Shown in pieces: positions 37,216 through 49,560 of a stretch of DNA of 64,000 nucleotides. The notes beneath the pieces are model-generated. The model did not search any database. It saw nothing but the letters and a program-made list of their open reading frames with translations, and was not told the origin of the DNA. Source of the stretch: Spirodela intermedia (lineage: Eukaryota > Streptophyta > Magnoliopsida > Alismatales > Araceae). The DNA is taken from assembly GCA_902729315.2 (NCBI GenBank), contig LR746280.1, forward strand, positions 3,738,501 through 3,802,500, in the 5' to 3' direction. The position numbers and the translations under genes were made by a program. How positions within the stretch are numbered: the stretch's first letter is position 1; each line of letters starts with the position of its first letter.

Positions 37216-39500
37216 ACGAATGCGAAGAACGGGGGACACTTCGACCTCAGATCATACCTCCTTTTCCCTGTCCATTGTTTACCGTGTCCATTCCATCCCT
37301 CCATTCCTTACCCCTTCGTGTCCGGGCAGTCATTCACGAACCCATGACGTTCACCTGTGCGCCGACTGACCGAAACATTACATGACGGATGCTAGTCCTC
37401 CGTTCCTTCCTCTTCATCACCAGAACCGCGGAGACACAGTGACTCAAATGGCCTTCACCGTGAAGCCGAACGCGACGTGTCATGGCGTATCATTGCCACC
37501 CCACGTCCCTCCTCCCCTCCCTTCCCTCCCAGCCTTTCTCAAAGAAACGGGGTGTGACTCCCATGATTCGCGGGGAGGAGGAAGGGCCAGGCCAGGGCTA
37601 CGCCGAGTGAATACGGCGCGCCTGTACGGGCGCTTGCATAGTTCACAGTATATTTGTGTGGGAAGAGTGCATCGTCTCTGTGGCTCAGATAGTCTCCGTG
37701 ACACGTCCTTTCCGTTCAGATTCTCTGATGGTGTTCGACTCCTTACGTTAAGCAGGCCAAGGAAAGAGTTGAACAGGAACATGGGGGATTACGTAGCACG
37801 ACTTTCCATAACGTCCGCAGGGCAGCTGGGTGACACATCACGCCCGAATGCAATGTCTCGTTTGAGATGGACGCGATAATTCTCGGTCCAAGTCCCCTTT
37901 CAAGTAATTTCTCAGATTTTAAGATAAAATAGCTTGTAAGCCTATGGTTCATCTGCTTGTTAATGAATTTACAGATATATTTCATGACACTTAATTTATC
38001 ATTGAAGTTAATCCATTTTTAGTTTCTCTAAGCATCAGTAAATAAAATTATTCAAGCAGTAAAGTTCACATATTTCAGAATTCAACAGTATAGTTCACTA
38101 ATATACTCTTTAATTCCTATTTATATATTTGTCATTATTATATTGACTTATTTCTAAATTTATATTTCAGTTAAACTCATGCTCATACATAAATGCATAT
38201 TTAATCATAGATCAATTATAGTGACAAGCAAAAGACTATTTTCATCTTTTAATAAATCGAATGTATATTTATCATTATCAAATAATGTGTTTAATTCAAC
38301 AGTAATGTCCCCCCATTTTGATGATAACAAAATCATAAGGAACAAGTTGCAAGAATTAATGTATTATGCTCTTAGAATTTTGATTCAATGTCATATTAAT
38401 TTTAGATGAAATCATTTATATCATATGCATGTGAAGAATTTAATTTCTGACATCTAGTACTGTTTTCTATGAGACTCAATTAAATTTCAAAACTTTCAAA
38501 TTGAAAAAACTTTGAATTTAAAATAATATATTCAACTGATGTAATTTCAATATTGAATTATGTTCACGTAGAAATCCATGAATAGTAAACGTAAGTTAGT
38601 ATACCAAAGAAGAAAAATGTTAAGATGTTGTTTTTGAAGTTATCTCATTTTTTCTCCCCTTTGCTCTATTCTTACTCTTTCTCTCACTCCTCTCACCATA
38701 GTGACTTCTCATTGCTCCCCTTGGCTTATTATGCACCAACTTCTTTGCAAGTCTATCTTGTAAAAAATGTAATTTTTTTTTTAAAGATGCTTAGCAATTT
38801 ATGCTCCAACAATGTCAATTTTTTGGGCTCAGAAATAGTAATGTAATGTGATGTAGCCCAAAATCTGAAGCTCATTATTGAAGATGCCTAAAGCCTACTA
38901 TTGATGCATATTAAAGCTCATTACTAATGTAGCTTAAAGCCCACTTTACTTAGCTGACCTAATTACAAAATTAGCCCCATATATTTATTTTTACGATTTT
39001 TCAACTTTCATCTAAAAATTAAATTTGAATTTCAAAGTTGAAATTTAAATTTTCATTTTAAATTCAAATTTCATCTAAAATTTGATTTCAAATTTAGATT
39101 TTATTTGAAATTCAAATCTTGACAACCAAATCAAAACTCTATGGCCTATTTAAAGGCACCCCCTATAGTGCAAAAAGCATATTACCATACAATTTCATTA
39201 GTTTCTTCTCTTGAAGTTCTCTTATTCCATTGGACTTCAGCATCCCTATGGACTTGCAGAATCTTGTTCCTAACTTTATGGATTTAGAATCACCCCCTTG
39301 TGGACTCAAGGGACTTATCTTCCTCAACATGTGGATTCAAAGTGAAGTGATAACTACTGGAGCACATTCCTTGAAGATTCAAGTTGTGTCTTTGACCGCT
39401 ACAACATTAGAGTTGATCACAATTCATTTAAGTCATTTCTTTATCAACTTTTGCTATGTCATAATGTCACAATATGTGCTAACGATAACTTATTTGTTGA
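37216..39500. other. HAN 3' flank, then AT-rich repeat debris
   Basis: GC-rich to about 37,880 with no further recognised gene, then very AT-rich. An LTR-like block at about 38,850-39,430 ('gcccaaaatctgaagc', then 'cacttagctga', then TTTAAAGGCACCCCCTATAG) is partly repeated at 43,130-43,360 and 43,820-43,930. Confidence 0.4.
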
Positions 39501-39529
39501 TTAATCCAAGATTATTTACTTGATAGACT

Positions 39530-41780
39530 CATGATCCTTTTATTCATAATCATTTGGTAATTTTAATAATGATACTCCGTGAATCAATTTGACAAGATTT
39601 TCATCAATGATTGGATAATTTTGATAACTTAATTGTTCACTAGAAATCTATAAAAAATATATCATTTTATTAAATAAAAAATATGAGTTTAAGCTTTACT
39701 AAGATTCAAACCATCATCAATTACTTACTTGTATGAGAGAGAGTAAATAAACATGAAAATAGTTTTATAAAGTGACATCACAAGGGTATCTTTTTCTCAT
39801 GAATAAAGGGTATTTTAGGTATTAATATTATAAAAAACTTTCTAGAGAATTGTGACCAACGATTTAGTCTCACATCAATTATTTCTTGTATTTTAAGATA
39901 GACATAAAATATGAGATTTTTGTCCTCAATGAGCCCCTTCTCTTACATGTGTATGACCACTCCTTACCTCACATTCAGTTGGCCACTAATGCCATAGAAA
40001 AAGAATACTGCACATGTGTCCCCTACTAGTCCTTACTTGCTCAAGTCCCTTATTCACAGCTCTACTCACTATGATTCTAATTCACTTAAGGTCTTGATTG
40101 GTTGACAGGTTCCTCTTTGTTTTAACTTTTTATTTCTCTTCATTTATCTCAAAAATAAGATTATAAAATTATATAATGAATTAAAAATTTATATTAATTA
40201 ACTAGAAATTAATTTTCATAATTTAATATAAATATAAGTTTATTTATCATAAGTTAACACTAAAAATATATTATTAATTAATTATTAACTCATGACAATA
40301 AAGACTTATCAATATTTCTTGAATACATGATAAGTCAAAATTGTATATTTTATGTATACAATCAATTACAACTACAAATTTAGAGTACTACATAAATCCA
40401 AAGTTAAGCTTTCAACTAGTATATAGTCCAAATATAAAAAAAGATATATATTTCTCAATATGTACCCAAGCACAAGTCTATTTCAAGTAATAGAGATTAA
40501 TGTAACCCATAAATTATTATCAAATGAGGAATGGAAGGGTTTTGACCTAGGTGGAGGAAGTAATAAGATTTGTGTGGAAAAGAAGGGGAGAACCAACAAG
40601 GATATTAGAATCCACCAGCAGATAGAGAGAACCTCTAAAAATGAAGAGAACTATAAATTAATTGATAAAAAGGTGTCCTCTTGGGGTTTAGAAGGGCCTC
40701 CCTATTCATAGGCCAAGGGGTGCTCTATTTATAGGCCGAAAATTAGTTATAACAAACCTATAAAAGAGAAAATCTGTTATGATCTTAGAACATAGGGAGA
40801 AGAAAATAGATTGAACCTTCCTATGAAAAAGGAGGATTTTGTTAGAAAGCCCTTAGGAAATTGGAACATCCTAAATAGAATAGGGGGATTATTTTACATA
40901 AATAAAATTTGTGAATATAAGATTTAGGCTCAATAAACATATGAACAAATTTCTTAGTAGGCCATTTAAAGCTGAATTTAGGAAAAATATAATCTTCACA
41001 TTTCCTAAGTCTGATTCACTTGAGTTAGTATAAAACTTTGTTACACTAGATTCTATTACTTTATAGCTTTTTAATACAGACCTTATTAGTTCCTCCACCG
41101 AGGTCGAAAACCTTTCATTCCTCATTTGACAGTAGTTTTTGGGACTACATCAGTCTCTCTTGCTTGAAGAAAAGTCTTCATGTATGTTTTTAGAAATTCA
41201 TTCATTGTTTTAACATTTAAACTTTGTATTAGCTGAAAACTTGACCTCGCATTCATGTAGTCTCTATCCGTAGTTGTAACTGATTTTGCTATGTAGGCTT
41301 GAGAATGAAGCTCCTTGACTTGTGATTTTTAGTTTCAAAACTACTCTTTATTTATAATTTATAAATTAACGAGTTATAATTATTAAATTATGATTCTTTC
41401 AGCTGTTACAAAACTTCATTTAATCAATTAAGTCATTTGTAGTCACTTAGATAAGCGTCACCAGGTGAAAACTTTATTTTCATCTAACTTGTGTTCATTA
41501 AGATGCTATCATCCTAACATCCATACCATTATTTTTCGTTTTTAAGATATTTATATCTATCATTTAGTCTAAAAATCATAAGAAAGTGATATTCTTTTGA
41601 AAGTTATTTAAAATTATACCCAATATTATCTTACATCCCTATAATGACTTAACTTTTTTCTACTATTTTTGGATGCTTTTGTCAAGTTATAATTAATTTT
41701 TTTCCCTAACATTTCTAAAAAACTAAAATTTGGTATTTTTGAGTTTATGAAATGTAAATTTGTGATTTTTTATACAACTC
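39530..41780. mobile_element. Second, deleted derivative of the inverted-repeat element
   Basis: 39,530-40,330 matches the inner half of the left arm of the 2.9-7.9 kb element (about 3,830-4,640) in the same orientation. 41,295-41,780 matches the right arm (from 7,060, then 7,390-7,850), with an internal deletion. Between them lies a different repeat (40,490-41,140). The arrangement of inverted arms around foreign sequence is therefore seen twice in this window. Confidence 0.55.
40490..41140 (+). repeat. Dispersed LTR-like repeat R2, copy 1
   Basis: Contains 'gaatccaccagcagatagagagaacctc', a CTATTTATAGG box at about 40,728, and a conserved distal part ending in 'cctcatttgacagtagtttttgggactacatcag' in split pieces. 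Related copies: 42,120-42,330 (+, partial), 45,160-45,690 (+) and 41,790-42,030 (inverted). Confidence 0.55.
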
Positions 41781-41789
41781 AAGTGAATC

Positions 41790-42030
41790 ATAGACTAAAC
41801 ATATGTGAAGACACTAATAGGTTCAGTTTAAAATTGCCCACTAAGAGATTTGATAACATGTTTAATAAGCCTAAATTTTGAAATTCGCATGTTTTATTTA
41901 TGTCAAATAATCCCCCTATTATATTTAGGGCGTTCTTAATTTTTAGGAGACCTTCTAATTAAAATACTCCTTTTCATAAGGAAGGTTAAATCTATTTTCT
42001 TGATCATGTTTTTGATAGATAAAATTTTGA
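41790..42030 (-). repeat. Inverted partial copy of R2
   Basis: The reverse complement of this stretch matches about 40,810-41,010. Landmarks include TAATCCCCCTATT against AATAGGGGGATTA and GGAAGGTT against AACCTTCC. Confidence 0.55.
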
Positions 42031-45000
42031 AAAATATATAACCTGATCATATTTCCTCTTGGTTGTGTATTTTGAAAGTAATATCATGACCTTGAATCTA
42101 AAAGGACTGTGTCTTCATTGAACATACCTTGCCCTGAATCCATAGAACAAAGTGATACTGTAATGCACCAATTAAAGGAAAAACCTCCAAAATAGAAGGG
42201 AACTCAAAACTGATTGCTAGAAATTTGTCTTCTTGGGGCTAGAAGGGGCCTAGATGGGAAAATGTGTTATCATCTTAAGAAATAGGGACAAGAATGCATA
42301 TTAAACCTTCTCGAATTGCAGACCACATGTCCAAGGCCAGGAAAAAACCAGTACAATTATAGGATATGTTGAGGATCACTAACAAGGTCTGATTTTTTCT
42401 GTAACTAAGATATGTTCAGGATCACTAACTGTCAGAGTTTGTTCCTAATACATGCTCAGTATATCTGTATTTCATAGATTATTTCAATTGAATTCATAGT
42501 TAGTCAGAGTATTTCAAAAGGATTTGATGAAAATTTCAGTCTCTCAGAGTCTGTTTTATGTGATTTCAAAGCTACCTGCTTTCTAGGCCCATATAAATGA
42601 ACTATTGTAACTTGAGGTTCTCACTTTTTAGTTAAATCAGTTTTCTCTACTGTAAATTTTTATACGAGCGCCCTACTTGCTTGGATCTGTCAATATGCTT
42701 CTTTTATCATTCAACCACCTTGTTGTAAATTAATTGATTGAACACTCTTAGTTCTTATAGTCTTAATGTCATTTTTAAATGCCACATGTGTGGAGAAATT
42801 AGACAAAAATGAGATATCTGTCGTAGAAGAACCAAAATATGAAGGTGACGTACAGTTACAAATTTTATTGAATTTGAATGAATATGAAGAACCTAAATTG
42901 ATACTAGAGATGCACTGATGCATTAAGTTGTGGTAAATCAGAGTTCCCTACATTGCAAGCTGAGGTCCCACGTTGAACCACATGCAGCCAAGTCAATATG
43001 AGATTTTAAACTAGTTTATAAATAATTAAATGAGATTTTAATGAGATAATTCCAACTATAAATTACATAAAATACATGCACAACCTAGGTCATTGTGACA
43101 ACTTGTTAGTGATTCACAATACCTAGGTTTTTGATTCAGCCCAAAACTTGAAACCCACTACTCAAGAAGCCTTCAGCCCGCGCTATTCATGCACATTATA
43201 GCTCATTATTGTTCAAGCTTGAACCAACGTTTCTTAGCCGCCCAACTACGAAATTAGTCCCCAATATCTATTTTTTTTCTTCAAATTTCATATGAAATTT
43301 AAATTTTCGTTTCTAATTCAACTTTCATCCGAAATTCAAATTTCACGTACTTGTGAAACACTCATGTTACATTTACCCTGAATAAAAAAATTGAGGGTTG
43401 ATCTCCTAGTTGTGTCGTGAAAAGGTATGCAGTAAGTTTATGCTTAGTATCATGCTATTTTCATGTGGTTTTTATGAACTAGAATGCCCGATCACATCTG
43501 ATGTCATTGGTTGGTCTCTTTCAACAGTCTAAAACGTGAGAGATGCGTAAGGTCGCTCACAATCACAATTTTCAGAAACCTTAATATTTAATGGGTTATT
43601 ATGATTCCCACCTACGACTAAAACTTTTAATACCTAACACTGATTCGTCCTCTCTTTATATAAACAAATGACTTATGCACCAGAAATAATTTCAAATTCC
43701 ATGTTTCACTTCAAGTTCATGTGAAAGTGGTATTTTGAATTTTCAGTTCGATTTAAACTTTTTTTTTAATACTCTATTGTGCTGGCATTGTCTTGGCATC
43801 ATCTTCTTCTAATGCAACCGAAACCTTGTAACCCACTATTGGTCAACCTAGAAGCCATTCTTGTAGCTTGAAGCCCAATTTACTTAGCTGGTCCACCATG
43901 AAGAGGCCCCACCAATTTCACCTGTCTTAAAAAAATCTCTCAACTGCAGAAATCCAATCTAGAAGAATCTGTGCAATCATTATAATCTTATTTACTTTTT
44001 GAGCATCCTGTATCGTTTGTTAGGTTTTTATCTTGGACATTCCATTGCAGTGGTTCATGCTAAGAATTATATCAAAATCTAGAGGTGTCATTCAAAGCTT
44101 CTTGGGGCTTCTTGGGCTGCATCATCTTCTATGTATCTTTTTTTCTATGATTTCTTGTTGATGTTTCTTTTTCTCTCTCATTCACTCTTCTGTAATTTTT
44201 CTACTGCTGAGAGCGAGAAACTTATCATCTTCTTCTGACTCTCTTGTTCCTTGAAAATTGAGCATCTCCTCAGCTACTACTGTTATTCTACTTAACCACT
44301 TAAGTTCAGTTCCTTTGGCTTCTTCAATTAACATTTGCACTGGTTACTACATTCTCACTGTCAGTGAAGCTCCATTCAATGTGCTCTTGAGGATGGTCTC
44401 GTGTGTCCTCTTCCGCTTGTCTTCTTGCAGCTTTGACTGAAGAGTTGCACTCAGTTGCGTACTGGTGTTCTCTCGCTGCAGAAAGTTGTTTTTCCACCCC
44501 AGAAGGGAGGAAGGAATTGGGGTATGGGGTGGAGGGGACCTCCTGGAGGGTGGGGACAGTAGAGAAGGAAGCCCTAAGAATGCCCAAGCCAATCAGGGCC
44601 GAGCAGCCACCCATTGGTGAAGGTGGGCGTCTCAACCCTCACAAGGTCACATCAGCGGAGAATCTCAGGGGCAGCACAAGGAGAGAAATTTGGGGGAAGC
44701 GATTGTCAGGTGGTTAGTGTCTTGTCTTGCATCTGACGAGAAATCCCATGCATCCCCAAGTTCTCTGCAGCACACGTGGTGTCTTGTTCCCACATCCTCC
44801 CTCTTGTGTGCATCAGAACAGATATATAGGTGCCAGAATCATCACACCTGCTGCTTGCCAGAATGATCACTTGAGAGGGTGGGAGCACAACTTTCCTTTC
44901 TTGGTGCCCTGGAGCCCACTTGTGAAGCAGGTGAAGTAAGAAAGGGGGGGAGGCGGTCTTGTCACACAACGGAAATTTCAAGAATTGATCACTTGATCAC

Positions 45001-45159
45001 GTTTCAGCTTTGGCAGTGTACTGTAAATGCAAAATCAGGACCTTGAATTTAAAACAAATGTGTCTTAGTTGAAAACTCCTGTGTCCATAACATCCTGTGT
45101 CACAGAACGAACACATTTCACCCTAAGAGTCTACAAAGCTTTCATCCTGTGTCCATAAC
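42031..45159. other. AT-rich nested retroelement debris, no gene
   Basis: LTR-like pieces (for example CCCATATAAATG near 42,590; repeats at 43,130-43,360 and 43,820-43,930) and a somewhat GC-richer unrecognised patch at 44,480-44,940. No supported gene. Confidence 0.4.
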
Positions 45160-45690
45160 ATCACAAATAGAATCCACCAGAAGGAGAGAACCTCCAAAAT
45201 AGAAGGAAACTAAAAAACTCATTCATAAAGATATGCCTTCTCTTGTGTACAAGAGCAACCGAACTATAGAGTAAAAATTAGTTATTACTAAATTACGAAG
45301 AAGAAAATCTTTAATGATCCATGAAAATAAGGAGAAAAGAACAGATTAAACCTTGCTATAAAAATGGAAGATTCTGTCAAATGCCCCCAAAGAAATAGCA
45401 ATGCCCTAAACAGAATATGAGGATATTTTATAGGAATACAATGTGCCAATAATAACACTTAGGCTCACTAAAACCTTCATGCGCAATAGAACAATTTGAA
45501 GTTAAATTTTCGCATAAGATAGTCCTCGTGCCTGTTTAGTCTCTTATTGACTTCACATGCTTGAAAACTTTATTGCATTTCATTCTATGAATTTTTTAAC
45601 CTTTTAGACACAGATCTTATTTGTTCCTACACCTTGATCAAAAACCTTCTGTTCCTCATGTAACGATAGTTTCTGGGTTGCATCAGTATT
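45160..45690 (+). repeat. R2, copy 3
   Basis: Shares 'agaatccaccag', 'gagagaacctccaaaatag', 'gattaaaccttgc' and the distal 'ttcctcatgtaacgatagtttctgggt' with copy 1, with indels throughout. Confidence 0.5.
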
Positions 45691-46485
45691 CATAATTAAA
45701 GATTTACCTCTTCTTACTATTACAGGAGTTTCTTCTTTAGGAAAGAAATCAATCTTTTCCTTTATTGCAATGTTGACTTACCATACTACTAACTGACACA
45801 GCAATAGTGTTGAAGGTAATGAAGGTATAGAAAATCTCAATACTCCAATCTTGAGGAAGAATTCCGTCACCAATCTTGATGATAGCTCTGTGTTGTTTGC
45901 ATTGTAATTAATCTTCCATAAAACATGATATTTGGTGTAGAATGTGGGTAAAATTGTCATATTTGGTTAGAGCTCAACTGTCAAAGGAAGATTCTATTGC
46001 AATTGCTTTTCTTCTGGAATACAACAATTTGAATTGTTAATAGTTTTATTCACTACTATAATTTGGCCATCAGGTTGTCGGTGAGTTGCACTAGTGAAGA
46101 TAAAAAAGTGTCAAACCTTTTCAAAACAGCTGACTGGAGGTGAGATATAAACTCAGGAACTCCATTGAAAAAAAAGTCTATTTAAAAGAACTGTATGTAA
46201 CAAGTTTGGTAATCTAAGAACTTTATTTAAAGTAGAAAATTTTGATTGCAAATATTCGGTTTGTAAAACCTATCATATTATTTAGCTCCTGATTCTTTAC
46301 TCACTTTCCCTCTAACTTTCCATCCTGATTTTTTTTCACACCATCATGAAATCTTTTGATAATATCTAACATCTGGGTGTGTAATTTAATTATATCTAAC
46401 ATTTCATCTGGGTGTGTAATTAGGAATTTTAATTTAATTATTAAGTTCCATCTTTGTTTACAACAAGTACAGCAGGCATCATAAC

Positions 46486-49400
46486 TTTGGAATAAGATTC
46501 TAAGACAATATTAGTAATATTTTGCTCCTCAAAAAGAAGCAAACCATCCCGTATGGCCATAGCCTCTGCCTCAGTCTTAGTTCGTATATTGTAAAAGTTT
46601 AAAAAGGCAAAGAGAATGTATCATGTACTAGGGTTGCCTCTAGATGCTCCATCGACAGATCAAATAGTAGTTCATTGTGTACTTCTAACAGGCAAAGAGA
46701 ATGTATCCTGCACTAAGGAATGAGTACTTCGAATCCATTGTGTTACGTTCCTCATAATCTCTGTGACACGCATCACTTGGCCTGCAAATCGAGATGAGTT
46801 ACGTCCCTTCCATATTTCTCATAATATATATGCTATGGCGATACGGATAAACAGACTAAGCTTGACACTCGTCGGAGAGTCAATCACTCTCCTAAAGACC
46901 TCTAGTGGTGGTCTGGTAGGTCTGTACAAGACCATTGGAAGCAATTCGCTAGAAGTTGATGCTAACACTCGACAGCGATATCACTATGGAAAAATAGATG
47001 TTCCATACTTTCGTTCGTCGTGATCGAGCAACAATGACATCTCCTTTCCACCTTTTGATTGGTGACAATCACTTCCACAGGAAGAACAAAACACGTCGGT
47101 GGGTAGTCCTCGGTGCATGAACTTCTAAAGGAAGAATGAAACACGAGGTGTGATGGCCGGATGCCATATGAGATTTCCCCAAAATGTCTTTGGAGAGTGG
47201 TTTCTAAAGTGCTCCTAAGAGGGGCTACCAGAGAAACTGCCATCTACGGTAAGTGTCCAGATGGGTTGGTCTTCAGTAAAACTCGTCTCAGTCATGGTGA
47301 TGGCTGGTAACATGTCCGATGGTAGTCAATGCCTCTCTTTAAGTAGACGAGTGTCTCCTTGGAGAAGCTGGGCTACTGTCCAGTGAGGCCAAGAGAATGT
47401 GAAAGTGGTAAAACTAGCCAATGGTGTGTCCTCTAGCCAAGTGTTGTACCAGGCACTTATCGCGCCTCGCTTTACTCGCCAATGAATAAGGGGCACCATC
47501 TCTAACCAATGTCGCTGCCAGTCTGCCCATCGTTTGACTCCTTTGATGTCACCCGGCTGTCGAGCCCACTCACCATATTTGGTTGAGACAAAAAAGCCTA
47601 GCACCGATGGTGTGGTCCTCATCCTCCAAATGAGTTTTTTTTGAAGAATGTTTAGTGCATCTTTAAGGCGTCAAATACTTAGGCCACCCTCATCCGTAGG
47701 TTGACTTGCTTTCTCCCAAGAAATTGACGTTGGCGACGAGGTCCCTTAAGTTGTCCATCGCAAAAGAACGACGTGCATAGCCATCTAATAGTCTGTAAGA
47801 CAGTGTCTCGTACCTCATGGACTTCCAAAAGGTGTAATGCCATGCTCAAAAGGACATGGCGTATCAACTGAATCCGTCCTCCAGGGGATAGAAGCTGTAA
47901 CTTTCATCCTGCTAAATTCTTCCTCAACTTGCCCACTAGGGCGTCAAAATAGTGTATGCGCTTACGGCCGAGGAAGATAGGACATTTTAGATAGTCAAAC
48001 GGTAAGTGTCCACGAGAGAACCCTGTTAGGCCCTGGATGCGTCGTTTGGTCCCTATGGGGGTAGAAAGACCTACCATACCTACTCTTCGAGGCATTTACG
48101 AGTTGACCTGCAGCTCGCTCATACCTCGAGATAATACTGATGAGCCCTCTAATGGATGTCTCACATCCATTGAGCAAGAGTATCGCATCATCAGCAAAGA
48201 GGGAGTGTGAGATGATCGGACAACCCCTCTTCTCGACTAGCACCTCCATAGAGTATGGTCTAGTCCAAAAGAGCCGAATATGATTCGTGGGGTTGGAGTG
48301 AAAATAATTCATATGTAATCGCCTAAGTAAAGGTTGGATACGATCTGATGATATCATAGGCTCAATAAGACCTACTATACATAGTCGATACTGTCTGATA
48401 ATGCTAGCTATATAGAATTGAGTTTCGAGGTTACTTATACCTCGACAATTCCATATGATGCTAGGTATCATGATCAAATGAGTGGCCCCACGAGTCCAAG
48501 ATCTCGTGGAGTAAGGTTAGCGTCTAGTGAGTCGTGTGGTCGTAACCTCCGTCTGATATCGCTAATCTAGGTAGGTAGTCTCAATGTCAGTTTCAGATCC
48601 ACCATCCTCATGAGTACTAGTCGTGTGACCACTAGTATCATGAGCATTAGATGAGGAGGATGGGTGCAGTGCTTGATCTGGCGGGTGGTGGATCAAGTAT
48701 AGGGAACTGATCTGGCGAGTTTAGTGGGGGAGAGGGAGGGAGGGTATAAGAATCAGAACGGGGGGTTACGTAAAATGTACAAATAGGAAGTTTGCTGGGG
48801 GAAGGCCCTTTTAGTAGATCCTCGACGGAGATTTGAGGGGGATGGGTAGTGCCCAAGCCGATACCCTTAGAGAAAGGGGTAGACCTCAGTCGGTGGGGAC
48901 TAAGAGGTGAAGGGCTCCTGCTATGTGGGGAAGAGTGAATGGGCGGCGAGGAGCTGGGTGGTGGAGAGACACTAATGGGTCGAGTGGGGTGGGTGAGTAT
49001 GGGGGGTCGGATAGCCTGGAGGGATCTCTTGTAGTTGGGGATGCTTGCCCTTTGGAAGGCCTAGTTCTCCTCTGTGGAAGTCCCTCAAAGTCCCTCGAAG
49101 GTGTTTGAGGTTAAGGGTTTTCTTTCCCTTTCCTAAAGGGGAGTGTGTAGCCTCTTGTGTTCCTTTCTTGCCCCCTCTATGGATGGAAGAAGGGCGTCTA
49201 GCTGCCGGCTTTTGCCATGCATGCTATGTCTCAATCGATGAACTAGGCTTCTCCTGTGCCTTCCAAGGTAAGGAAGGTAGAGCCGCCATAGGGGGAATTG
49301 ACTTCTGAGCATGATGACAACTGTGAGCATGATATGAGATCGGTACTAAAAAGTACAATGTGTGGCCGCTTGTGTTGTCGCTTGTGGTGTCCCCTCCGAT

Positions 49401-49560
49401 TCTGGCCTCACGAAGACGCCAGCTGATGTCGAATCACGGACGTCCGTGGTTCGACCGTTCAGCTCATTTACGGCCGTCTCCTCGGTCACATAAACCGGCG
49501 GAGAGAGAAGGCGAGGACAGGAGGCCACTATTTCCATGTGTCGGCCTTCTGTTCGCTCAC
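46486..49560 (-). mobile_element. Degenerate LINE (non-LTR retrotransposon), copy A
   Basis: Read on the minus strand from 49,560: an ORF1 start (RLLSPPVYVTEE..NELNGRTTDVRDS) closely matching copy B, mostly deleted afterwards. ORF2 starts near 48,471 (MIPSIIWNCRGISN, the endonuclease N-terminus). After about 75 residues the endonuclease is joined directly to the RT block HSLFADDAILLLNG, so the middle of ORF2 is missing. Further on are FDYLKCPIFLGRKRIHYFD and HVLLSMALHLLEVHEV (RT C-terminus), a zinc-binding RT domain region (about 47,250-46,790) and a stub of RNase H (about 46,600-46,490). Multiple stops and frameshifts make it non-autonomous. Confidence 0.85.
48000..48477 (-). pseudogene. LINE-A ORF2: endonuclease-RT deletion fusion
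   Basis: A continuous 160-residue frame. Residues 1-82 match the LINE-B endonuclease start (SSDRIQPLLRRLxM..FHSNPTNHI..FWTRPYSME), then KRGCPIISHSLFADDAILLLNG carries the RT FADD active-site motif. An internal deletion of well over 1 kb of ORF2 created the join while keeping the frame. Confidence 0.8.
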
